DNA of 8,888 nucleotides from Thermodesulfobacteriota bacterium (lineage in GTDB: Bacteria; Desulfobacterota; DSM-4660; Desulfatiglandales; Desulfatiglandaceae), in contig JANQDY010000248.1 of NCBI GenBank assembly GCA_028278625.1, forward strand, positions 1-8,888, in the 5' to 3' direction. The position numbers and the translations under genes were made by a program. Below the pieces are notes generated by a model. It was not told the DNA's origin. It saw only the letters and a list, made by a program, of their open reading frames with translations, and made no database searches. Shown here in pieces: positions 1 through 6,517 of this stretch; position 1 is the first letter of the stretch; every line of letters begins with the position of its first letter.

Positions 1-96
1 ATAAAGGTGCCAAAGTGAATTGGCAGTTTAGAACCGAAGATGCGCGGATAAAACTCAAAAGGCTTTATCCGACATTAGATGTTTGACATGACACTA
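1..96 (+). mobile_element. Right end of a probable IS630-family insertion sequence
   Basis: Reading frame 3 carries the tail of a transposase ending at TGA 84-86. The same frame then resumes as type I specificity-subunit protein a few codons later. IS630-family elements insert at TA and duplicate it, and their transposase gene usually ends inside or close to the terminal inverted repeat. The only TA between the stop codon and the HsdS homology is at 95-96, so the element probably ends at about 94 and TA 95-96 is one copy of the target duplication. The other end lies outside the window, so the inverted repeat cannot be confirmed. The family is assigned from the C-terminal residues only. Confidence 0.5.
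3..86 (+). CDS. Transposase C-terminus (IS630-like), 5' part outside window
   Basis: The last 27 codons of an open frame entering from the left edge. The residues around NWQF and then EDARIKLKRLYP resemble the extreme C-terminus of IS630-family DDE transposases, where a W-x-F strand is followed by a DARxKLxxLYP helix. None of the catalytic DDE residues falls in the visible part, so activity cannot be judged. The stop codon sits about 8 bases before the proposed end of the element. It could be another DDE family with a similar tail. What is seen directly is only a short partial frame; the family is recognised from memory. Confidence 0.5.
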   Translation, partial: KGAKVNWQFRTEDARIKLKRLYPTLDV

Positions 97-110
97 GAAG
101 CCGCATCAGT

Positions 111-818
111 ATGGGCCGACTCGCTTCTCTTTCGATTCCATGCCCGCCACTGGAAACACAACTTGAATTCGAAAGAGCCGTTCTGGAGATTTCAGCTATT
201 GAGGAAATAATCAACCAGTCAAACAAAACAGCGAAAAATCTTTTAAGCAGCCTTTCGGCCCATGCCTTTTCCGGCCAACTCACCGCCGAATGGCGAGAAG
301 CCAACCGCGATAAACTCACTTTCGAAGCACGCCAGCGTGATGCCGCCCTCAGAGAAGCTGGCGGGGTTCGTGGAATTTCCAGCAAAGTTAGGATGCAGGC
401 GGAGATAGAAGCCATGTTGGAAGGGCCGACCGAAGGCATTTACTCCGACCTCAATCGCGAGCAGCGCGGCCTTTTGCGCGACATTAAACGCATGGTGGGG
501 GGTGTTCGATACGCCCGATATTTCACTGCCGAAAAATTGAGCCAATATATCTCCACCGGTCCAATGCGCCGCAATCCCCAAGGGGTGGAGGGGCATTTGG
601 CCGTCTTGGCTGCTCGTGGCCTGATAATTCCCGCAAGCAGGGAGGAACAAACCGAGGACACCGGGAAGTTTGTTTTCGGCAATGCCTATCGTCTGCCGCT
701 CCATGATTTCGAACCCGGCGAAAGCGAGGAAGGAGAGCCCCAAATCGGAGACCACGCGAGGACTCGTGAGTTGGAGCGGCTGGGCGCCCGCCTGGAAAAG
801 GAGAGCACACTAGCATGA
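111..818 (+). CDS. Type I restriction specificity subunit (HsdS), C-terminal fragment with winged-helix-like extension
   Basis: Remnant of a type I restriction-modification specificity subunit. The stretch reading SIPCPPLETQ (residues 8-17) followed by a long amphipathic helix to about residue 55 (ending LSAHAFSGQLTAEWRE) is the classic C-terminal conserved region of HsdS, which contacts HsdM. Both target-recognition domains are missing. HsdS-like sequence extends upstream of this ATG to about position 96, and the ATG has no Shine-Dalgarno sequence, so the start is an artefact of truncation by the upstream insertion sequence. Residues about 110-197 form a compact domain not found in standard HsdS: a helix (REQRGLLRDIKR), a YFTAEKL helix, a VEGHLAVLAARGLI helix and a final strand ending YRLP, resembling a winged helix. 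An acidic linker and a charged helix close the protein. The stop overlaps the next gene's start (ATGA). Probably inactive as a specificity subunit. Confidence 0.72.
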   Translation: MGRLASLSIPCPPLETQLEFERAVLEISAIEEIINQSNKTAKNLLSSLSAHAFSGQLTAEWREANRDKLTFEARQRDAALREAGGVRGISSKVRMQAEIEAMLEGPTEGIYSDLNREQRGLLRDIKRMVGGVRYARYFTAEKLSQYISTGPMRRNPQGVEGHLAVLAARGLIIPASREEQTEDTGKFVFGNAYRLPLHDFEPGESEEGEPQIGDHARTRELERLGARLEKESTLA

Positions 819-2755
819 GATTGCGCTACCTCCATCTCCCGCGTTGCGGCCCGCTTACCGATGCAAGAATCGTTTTCGGCCGGGAGGACCGCGTCACCAA
901 TGCATTGCAGTTGCCGCGGAGAGGTACGCTGAATTTCATGGTTGGCGTGAACGGAACCGGGAAGTCATCCTTGCTGCAAGCACTCTATCGTATCTTCCGT
1001 TCTTTGAAACTCCGCGAGAGGCCGTCGTTGCCCGTAACAATAGCGTGGGATCGAACGACGGGGAGCAAAGCCGTGACGGCACTCCTTCATGCCACCAACC
1101 GAAAAAACATGAACTCCTTTTTTGCCACGCTCGATCCGGTTCCGGTTTCCGCAAATCAAGCCGATTGGGAAGAGATTACGCTCGCCGCGAGCAGAAGAGA
1201 GGCGCATCCGTTGGTTTCGGATTTTGTAATGGTTACGGGCTCGGATGCATTTTCCAGTCCGTTCCTTTTTGCCCATTTACCAAAACGACTTATCGCCTAC
1301 ACATCAGGAGATGAGCAACCTTGGATGCAGCTCGAACACCCGATTTTTCACCCGGAAATTTTTGAAGAGGGACAATATCAGACCGAAGATGAACGCCCGC
1401 AGGGTTGGGACATGACCCAGGAATGGGAGAAAGAGCAAACAATTCGCATTTCCAATTTGCTTGCTCCTTCCACTTTAAAATCAAGCGGTGAGGCTAAAAC
1501 CTTCGAGAACTTAAGGCAGGAGTTGAGTCTACTGCAGACCATCCGGCGGAAAGCCCTATCAAACCGTGCGCTACGTAGCGAACTCCTGGACGGCTCCTAT
1601 TTCCATGTCGCTCCATCGGATCTCCGTTTTGCCGGTATAATCCTGGCGCTCTGGCAAACGGCAAAGGAACTCTCCGGTTGCCAGAATGAACGTCAACTGG
1701 AGGCCTTGCGGAATTCCATCATTCACCAGCCCAATTCAGATGAAAAACCGAGATATGCCCGGCGTGTCTTAAATGAGATTGACTGGCTTTGGCCAACTCA
1801 TTTGAGCTTCGTTTACCGCGATGCCGAGGACGAGGTAAGGCCACACCAGCATCAGGAGCTGTTATGCCTCGTGGCGCTTGCCGATGAAGTGATCGCCCAG
1901 CCGCTTGGACGTTGCCGGGCCGTCTTTTCACTTGGCCCCTCGGATCAAATCAACCTCACCCAAGAACTGAAAAATGCTTTGCCCTTCGGCCTTCCCAATA
2001 AGGGAATTGAGGCCATCGCCGAACGGGTTGATGGCTGCAATACCGGCGCCGAGGCCATTCTACGCGTGTTGAGCGCGGATCAGGATTTAGACTCCACGCC
2101 CATGGATGTCTTTTCCCGGCTTCGGGACTGGGAGCGCACAGGTCTTCTGGAGGAGATCACGCTCACGCTGAAGCGGCTACACCGTCCCGCATCCGACGAA
2201 AGCGATCCCTCCGAAGAAATCATTGTTACTTACGATCAGTTAAGCGACGGCGAAAAAATGCTCCTTTGTCGCATGGGCCTTTTCTTCCTCCTTCGCGGAC
2301 AAGAAGGTTCCCTTTTTCTGCTCGATGAACCGGAGACACACTTCAACGACATATGGAAGCGCGAGATCGTCGAAATGGTGGATATGGGCCTGTTGAAATC
2401 AACGGCGGCAAACGTTATTGTCGCAACGCACACGAGCATTGCACTTACCGACGCTTTCGCTGCTGAAGTCACCGTGTTGGACAAAAAGGCGGGTGAGATC
2501 ACGGCACGAAAAGTTAAAGGCGGTCTTTTCGGCACCGACCCCGGAGAAGTGTACATGAATCTCTTTGGCGCGGATAGCAGCATCGGACGTCGTTCGGTTC
2601 TTCTGCTGGAACAATTGTTGAAAACAGAATGGAAGGGCAGGGCAAATGAATTGGAGGAGATCCTGGAAATTCTAGGCAGTAGTTTCCACCGCGCCGAATT
2701 GAGAGCTGTTCTGAGGCAGCTTCGAGCAACAAGCCATGGCGCTCCACCCCGTTAA
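815..2755 (+). CDS. AAA/ABC-type ATPase, PtuA-like (Septu-type defence)
   Basis: A 646-residue ATPase of the SMC/RecF-like (OLD/PtuA) class, cytoplasmic and probably a sensor or regulator of its partner nuclease. An N-terminal strand pair leads to Walker A GVNGTGKSS (residues 44-52, K50). A long, mostly helical insertion with little recognisable similarity follows. The ABC signature LSDGE is at 476-480, Walker B LFLLDEPE at 500-507 (catalytic E505), and the switch histidine in VATHTS is H539. All nucleotide-hydrolysis motifs are intact. The C-terminal 90 residues are helical. The start is supported by AAGGAG at 798-803 and by the ATGA overlap with the hsdS fragment. It overlaps the HNH gene by 20 bases, so the three genes form one operon. 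Known Septu and retron-Ec78 systems pair an ATPase of this type with an HNH nuclease, forming a complex that cleaves nucleic acid during phage infection. The precise subfamily is uncertain. Confidence 0.8.
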   Translation: MRLRYLHLPRCGPLTDARIVFGREDRVTNALQLPRRGTLNFMVGVNGTGKSSLLQALYRIFRSLKLRERPSLPVTIAWDRTTGSKAVTALLHATNRKNMNSFFATLDPVPVSANQADWEEITLAASRREAHPLVSDFVMVTGSDAFSSPFLFAHLPKRLIAYTSGDEQPWMQLEHPIFHPEIFEEGQYQTEDERPQGWDMTQEWEKEQTIRISNLLAPSTLKSSGEAKTFENLRQELSLLQTIRRKALSNRALRSELLDGSYFHVAPSDLRFAGIILALWQTAKELSGCQNERQLEALRNSIIHQPNSDEKPRYARRVLNEIDWLWPTHLSFVYRDAEDEVRPHQHQELLCLVALADEVIAQPLGRCRAVFSLGPSDQINLTQELKNALPFGLPNKGIEAIAERVDGCNTGAEAILRVLSADQDLDSTPMDVFSRLRDWERTGLLEEITLTLKRLHRPASDESDPSEEIIVTYDQLSDGEKMLLCRMGLFFLLRGQEGSLFLLDEPETHFNDIWKREIVEMVDMGLLKSTAANVIVATHTSIALTDAFAAEVTVLDKKAGEITARKVKGGLFGTDPGEVYMNLFGADSSIGRRSVLLLEQLLKTEWKGRANELEEILEILGSSFHRAELRAVLRQLRATSHGAPPR

Positions 2756-3821
2756 ACTGCCGAAAAGCGCGGCCCGTCTTTTCAGAATCGTGGTGCTTCA
2801 GAAGCGGTTGCTCAAAGCGCTCACTGATCCCGCGATAGATGGCGACTCAGTGGATACAGGTTGGGTTCAGGAGGTGTGGCGTGTGGTTGATCCCGAATGG
2901 GTAAGGAAATTCTGCCTTGGCGGCAAGGAATCCGTGCTTCATCCACTTAGAACCATTTCTGATTCACCCCTCGTTGCCCGTCAGGAATTGTATCGTGAGT
3001 TCTGCCGCCAAAACAAAGTGCGAAAAATGCTCGATGCAGGCGGCAACTTTCGGGAGCTTAATGATCTGCCGGGATTTACCCCGCAACTAACAGACGCGAT
3101 AAAGAGATTCTTCGGACACTGCTACAAGCTTTTGAGCCACAGAAGAAGCCGAAGATGGCGCGGATATGAATTTAACGGCAATCGCTCCATCACGAACCGT
3201 GCCTATAAAGATGCCTTTTGCAGAGACTATCCGGCCAAAGTGGTATGCCCTTATTGTGATGGAGATATCGCAACACCCGAACTGGATCACTACCTTTGCA
3301 GGTCCGGCTTTCCGTTGATTGCCTGCTCACCGTGGAATCTCGTCCCCGTCTGTAAATCCTGCAATGACACAGTAACGGCGAAAGGAGATCGTCCCGCCAT
3401 AACGCTGGAACCGGTACGTTCCACGAACGACTGGCTCCACCCGTTCTTTCGGCCGGCTTCAATGCAGGTGCGAATCGAGCTGAGCGGCGCGCCTCAAGAC
3501 TCCGTACCACAATTGAATTCGCCTGATGCCGCCGAGCAAAAACGTGTCTCAAACCACATGGATCTTATCCGCACGCTGTCAAAAAGGTGGACAAACATTG
3601 CTGCGGCCCATTTCGACGTTCTGGTTCGACAGGTGAATCGAAAAGTGAGCGCTGACCATTCCGTGAAAAGCCTCGTCAGCACAAAGTTGGAAGATCATTT
3701 GGAGGCCCGCGGAAAGGAAGCGTCAGCCATGATCCATGCCGCAGTCTGTAGGGCAGTTCTCGACGAAAGACCGGAATACCTGGAGGAATTCTCCAATCCC
3801 AACGCCCCGACGCTTGAATAG
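2736..3821 (+). CDS. HNH endonuclease, PtuB-like partner of the upstream ATPase
   Basis: A 361-residue protein with a central zinc-binding HNH (treble-clef) nuclease core. CPYC (C171, C174) and CKSC (C206, C209) are the zinc ligands, DH (184-185) supplies the general base, and N201 in SPWNLVP sits at the middle HNH position. Spacing and the LDHY...NLVPVCKSCN pattern match PtuB-type and other ATPase-linked HNH nucleases. The N-terminal 165 residues are basic and helical, with a run of arginines near 136-142 that may contact nucleic acid. The C-terminal 110 residues (about 250-361) are helical and may dock to the ATPase. It is longer than typical PtuB proteins. The start lies inside the ATPase gene with only a weak GAGG upstream, so translation is probably coupled. 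The predicted role is nuclease effector of an ATPase-HNH anti-phage module. The HNH fold is secure; the system name is inference. Confidence 0.8.
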   Translation: MALHPVKLPKSAARLFRIVVLQKRLLKALTDPAIDGDSVDTGWVQEVWRVVDPEWVRKFCLGGKESVLHPLRTISDSPLVARQELYREFCRQNKVRKMLDAGGNFRELNDLPGFTPQLTDAIKRFFGHCYKLLSHRRSRRWRGYEFNGNRSITNRAYKDAFCRDYPAKVVCPYCDGDIATPELDHYLCRSGFPLIACSPWNLVPVCKSCNDTVTAKGDRPAITLEPVRSTNDWLHPFFRPASMQVRIELSGAPQDSVPQLNSPDAAEQKRVSNHMDLIRTLSKRWTNIAAAHFDVLVRQVNRKVSADHSVKSLVSTKLEDHLEARGKEASAMIHAAVCRAVLDERPEYLEEFSNPNAPTLE

Positions 3822-3878
3822 CGACGTCCCGCTGTGAAAGCCATAACGATCATTTGGTGTTCGTATCCGTTTGTCATC

Positions 3879-3920
3879 GAACAGGAGACCGCTAACCAAC
3901 GATTTGGCTACCACAATCAT
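3879..3920 (-). pseudogene. Vestigial PIN-domain toxin (5' end only)
   Basis: The antitoxin gene stop overlaps an ATG (ATGA, 3920-3917), the usual coupling in AbrB-PIN toxin-antitoxin pairs. The codons after it read MIVVAKSLVSGLLF, which resembles the first strand and helix of PIN toxins (typically V-x-D-T-N-V-L-V-S-G-L). The metal-binding Asp and the Thr-Asn are gone. After SGLLF the similarity stops, and the frame runs into unrelated sequence and then antisense to the HNH gene. I read this as a toxin truncated and decayed when the defence segment was joined here. The match is short, so the identity rests largely on the neighbouring antitoxin and the ATGA overlap. Confidence 0.45.
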
Positions 3921-4150
3921 TTTCTTCTGGAACGGGCCCACCGGACAGCCTCATCAACGCAGTCCTCGGAAAGGCCCGAGCGCTTCATTTTTGCCCTTAC
4001 TTTCTCAAAGTCGGTGTCATACACTCTTAAAGGCTTCAGCAAAATCCTTCCATCCGCATAATCCACATCAAAATACCGGACGTTCGGAAGTTTGGCCATA
4101 ACGCTTTTCGGAATGGTAATTTGATTCTTGGATGTGAGTTTTGCAGGCAT
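3917..4150 (-). CDS. AbrB/MazE/SpoVT-type DNA-binding antitoxin
   Basis: A small 77-residue protein. Residues 3-42 form an AbrB swapped-hairpin domain: AKLTSKNQITIPKSV, the hallmark start, then a short helix and the strand DGRILLKPL. The C-terminal helix (about 46-77, EDCVDEAVRWARSRRK) is the toxin-neutralising tail typical of antitoxins paired with PIN-domain toxins. Such proteins repress their own promoter as dimers and block the toxin nuclease. Its cognate toxin is reduced to a few codons at 3879-3920, so this looks like an orphan antitoxin. The start is supported by AAGGA about 9 bases upstream and by a strong promoter at 4184-4212. The gene faces the defence operon tail to tail. Confidence 0.85.
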   Translation of the reverse strand: MPAKLTSKNQITIPKSVMAKLPNVRYFDVDYADGRILLKPLRVYDTDFEKVRAKMKRSGLSEDCVDEAVRWARSRRK

Positions 4151-4170
4151 TTCCTTTTATCCTTACTTCT

Positions 4171-4195
4171 GGATTTTCTTACAATAGTAAAATCC
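4171..4195. promoter_or_regulatory. Dyad over the -10 region, candidate antitoxin operator
   Basis: Inverted repeat with perfect 7-base outer arms GGATTTT (4171-4177) and AAAATCC (4189-4195), and an inner, partly paired TTA/TAG section around CAA at 4182-4184. It covers the -10 box and the likely start site of the antitoxin promoter, a position suited to autorepression by an AbrB-type dimer. It might also act as a weak hairpin after the channel gene, but it is AT-rich and lacks a run of T on the minus strand. Confidence 0.4.
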
Positions 4196-4212
4196 TCTGG
4201 TGGGGATGTCAA
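4184..4212 (-). promoter_or_regulatory. Sigma70-type promoter of the antitoxin gene
   Basis: On the minus strand a perfect TTGACA (4212-4207) is followed by a 17-base spacer and TACTAT (4189-4184). Transcription would begin near 4178, giving a leader of about 28 bases. The -35 box overlaps the stop codon of the upstream channel gene (4211-4209), so the antitoxin has its own promoter despite abutting that gene. Confidence 0.65.
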
Positions 4213-6203
4213 AGGTTTTGAACCGGTTTGGGGAGAGGGGATTTGTGGGGAGATTCAGCGCCTTCAGGTTTATCGCCAAAGTAAAGGGTCCGGGAGGGAA
4301 AGGCGAAGCTGAGATGGTTCAGTTCGAGTATTTCAGCGATCTTCGCCATGACATCCTGTTTCACCCGCAGCCATTCCTCCCAGTCGATGGATTTGCTGAA
4401 GCAGTACACCAGAATGTTGATGGAACTGTCACCATAATCATTCAGATAGACCAGAAGGGTTCTGCGAATGCCGAACTGATCATCCTTTTCCACCAGCCGG
4501 GACTTCACTTCCCTGCTCAGGTCAAACTCCGTCCGGTCATCGGCGATGTCCGGATGATCTCTCAGCATGGCCCGGATGTCATCCACGGCTTTCAGAATGT
4601 CTTTCATTTCAGAATCATAGGTGACGCCGATGCTCATCTTGATGCGTCGCCCCAACTGCCGCTTGTTCCAGTTCTTGATTTCCGTATTGGCCAGATACCC
4701 GTTGGGGGCAAAAACCATGGCATTATCAAAGGTTCGAATGCGGGTGGAGCGCAGGCCGATCTCCACCACGGTGCCCTGGTATTTCTTCGTCACAATCCAG
4801 TCCCCCTGACTGAAAGTGTTGTCAAAGATGATCTGGATGGAACCGAAGACGTTGGTTAAGGACTCACGGGCGGCCAGTGCAATGGCCAGCCCGCCGATAC
4901 CCAGCGATGCCAGAATGCCGCTGATGTTCACTCCCATGTTCCCCAGGATGATGAGCAGCGCGATGATGGAGATGAGTATCTTGGAGAGAACCAGGAAGAA
5001 ATTGATGATCTCTTTTCGCATGGTGGGGTATTTCTCAAGGAAAGAATCGCTGTAATAATAGACGAAGTGGTCGACCACCCGAAAAGAAGCCCAAACGGCA
5101 ATCAGGCTGTACAGACTGTCAAACACAAAGACGATTCCTTCGTTGCGCGGCGACGCGATGAAAATGAGTCTTTGAACGATATCCAGAGCAAAGAGGACGA
5201 GAAATACCCTGATCGGCCGGGATAGGGATTTACGAACAAGCTCATTGAATCGATTGACCCGTTTTTCGTTGTCAACAGCTTTCCTTCTCCCCAGTAAAAC
5301 GCCACTTAAACCTTTCAGAAGAAGTTCAGTGATTCTGAAAATGATGGTATAGCCCAGGAACAGAAGCAGAATAATCAGCAGTGAGGCCGCCAACTGGCCG
5401 ATGCTTATGGTTGTAGACTTCTTGACCAGATCCGCGGCCCCGGTCTTTCCAAAAATCCGGTTGATGATGGACACCAGGCGGTTGATTCCGAAAAAGTCGA
5501 TCAATGAATCCGTGGCCAAGACTTGGTCAACGTAATGATGAAAATACATGAGGACGGCGTTGTAGACATCCAACTCGTCTAAAAGTTTGTCATAGGCTTT
5601 CAGATAGATGAGGGCTTCGGGGCCTTTGTGATAACCCACTTTCAGGATGTCTTCAAAAACCATATGGTACAGACGGGGATTGAAAATCAGCTCCTGCCGA
5701 AAGTCCACCAGTATTTTATTGAAGGTTTCACGGGTATCGTACTCTTCAAGGGCTTTTTGAATGGCATCCACAAAGTCGACGAATTTGATGCGGAGTTCAA
5801 TGGATCGGAAATTCAGATCCGAAACCAGAAAGGCCACATATTTTTCCCGGGAAAAGGCGCTTTCATCTTTTGCCAGTCTGTCGTGGGCGGCTTTAAGCGC
5901 CTTGCGCTTTTCCCGCATGACCGACAGATCATAATCCACCAGGTCCCCGGCCATGAGTTTTTTAAGGAAACTCGCGATATTGAGGGCGCGTTGTTCCTTT
6001 AGGGCCGCTTCCAGCTTCTTTTGGGCTTCGGTTTTGGCCTCAAACACCGACAGCTCATAATCGATGTCATTGACGCGGGTCAATTCTTCGGTTTTGAAGG
6101 TGTGATAATCGATGTTATTGGCATAATCGAAGGCGTAAACCGGTGAAACAAGTAACAGCCAGGCAAGCAGTGTGGCGGCATAATAGGGCATGCGGTCTCT
6201 CAT
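4209..6203 (-). CDS. MscS-family mechanosensitive ion channel with large N-terminal domain
   Basis: A 664-residue inner-membrane channel that would release solutes under hypo-osmotic stress. A signal peptide (about 1-24, ending PVYA before FDY) is followed by a helical periplasmic domain (25-265) rich in charged coiled-coil-like sequence. Hydrophobic segments lie near 268-290, 330-350, 357-376 and 400-421. The pore helix is at 425-460 with the glycine-alanine pattern LASLGIGGLAIALAARESLTN, the hallmark of the MscS family. The beta domain follows (QGDWIV; GTVVEIGLRSTRIRTFDNA; PNGYLANTEIKNW) and then the alpha/beta C-terminal domain. Small MscS has about 290 residues, so this is an extended family member. 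The first ATG is preferred because it supplies two arginines to the signal peptide n-region; the second ATG (residue 5) has a slightly better GAGAG upstream. It has its own promoter at 6266-6293. Confidence 0.9.
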   Translation of the reverse strand: MRDRMPYYAATLLAWLLLVSPVYAFDYANNIDYHTFKTEELTRVNDIDYELSVFEAKTEAQKKLEAALKEQRALNIASFLKKLMAGDLVDYDLSVMREKRKALKAAHDRLAKDESAFSREKYVAFLVSDLNFRSIELRIKFVDFVDAIQKALEEYDTRETFNKILVDFRQELIFNPRLYHMVFEDILKVGYHKGPEALIYLKAYDKLLDELDVYNAVLMYFHHYVDQVLATDSLIDFFGINRLVSIINRIFGKTGAADLVKKSTTISIGQLAASLLIILLLFLGYTIIFRITELLLKGLSGVLLGRRKAVDNEKRVNRFNELVRKSLSRPIRVFLVLFALDIVQRLIFIASPRNEGIVFVFDSLYSLIAVWASFRVVDHFVYYYSDSFLEKYPTMRKEIINFFLVLSKILISIIALLIILGNMGVNISGILASLGIGGLAIALAARESLTNVFGSIQIIFDNTFSQGDWIVTKKYQGTVVEIGLRSTRIRTFDNAMVFAPNGYLANTEIKNWNKRQLGRRIKMSIGVTYDSEMKDILKAVDDIRAMLRDHPDIADDRTEFDLSREVKSRLVEKDDQFGIRRTLLVYLNDYGDSSINILVYCFSKSIDWEEWLRVKQDVMAKIAEILELNHLSFAFPSRTLYFGDKPEGAESPHKSPLPKPVQNL

Positions 6204-6265
6204 GGGCGTTTTTGAATTGGGGGTCTTTATGATGAGTCGATGAGAGATTCTGTTAACTCCTAGAA

Positions 6266-6293
6266 ATTAGACACTTCCATGCTTGTGTGTCAA
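6266..6293 (-). promoter_or_regulatory. Sigma70-type promoter of the MscS-family gene
   Basis: On the minus strand TTGACA (6293-6288) is followed by a 16-base spacer and TCTAAT (6271-6266), which matches five of six consensus bases. Transcription would start near 6259, giving a leader of roughly 55 bases before ATG 6203. Confidence 0.6.
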
Positions 6294-6353
6294 GAAGAAA
6301 CAAGCGGGAAGATGGCGACCTCATTGTTAAGCGAGTCTATTATGGGTGCGGTG

Positions 6354-6383
6354 TTGACAATTTTTGCTCGGTAAACATAGAAT
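6354..6383 (+). promoter_or_regulatory. Sigma70-type promoter of the nitronate monooxygenase-like gene
   Basis: TTGACA (6354-6359), an 18-base spacer and TAGAAT (6378-6383), which matches five of six consensus bases. Transcription would begin near 6390, leaving a leader of almost 130 bases before ATG 6518, longer than needed for translation alone. Confidence 0.6.
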
Positions 6384-6517
6384 CAGAAGGAGAGGGAATC
6401 GGATTTTTCGGCGCGGATCTGTTTTCTCAGGACCTCCTGAAATGTATGCGATCATTGCGCCAAAAGACCGGAAAAGCGTCGGATCGGCAATAAACCGCTC
6501 AAGGAAAGGACGAGCAT

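Larger units (their letters stand above)
6204..6517. other. Divergent intergenic region between channel and oxidoreductase genes
   Basis: A 314-base spacer with no convincing gene. It carries one outward promoter for each flanking gene (6266-6293 minus, 6354-6383 plus) separated by about 60 bases. Short open frames crossing it lack ribosome binding sites and family resemblance. The part from 6384 to about 6500 would be the leader of the oxidoreductase mRNA; I see no clear riboswitch or hairpin in it. Confidence 0.6.

Noticed and set aside
243..755. Long minus-strand open frame opposite the hsdS fragment
   Set aside because: No family resemblance or ribosome binding site; it lies fully antisense to a frame with clear HsdS motifs and an operon overlap.
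2700..3821. Reverse transcriptase or msr/msd retron next to the ATPase-HNH pair
   Set aside because: Retron-Ec78-type effectors are similar, but no reverse transcriptase motif (YADD) or retron RNA-like region is present in this window.
3723..3941. 72-codon minus-strand frame containing the toxin-like start
   Set aside because: Only the first codons after 3920 look PIN-like; the rest is antisense to the HNH gene, so it was recorded as a short pseudogene rather than a gene.
4200..4859. 219-codon plus-strand open frame
   Set aside because: Antisense shadow of the C-terminal half of the MscS-family gene, which has unmistakable motifs on the other strand.
6287..6493. 68-codon plus-strand frame in the divergent intergenic region
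   Set aside because: Spans both predicted promoters, lacks a ribosome binding site and shows no recognisable protein pattern.
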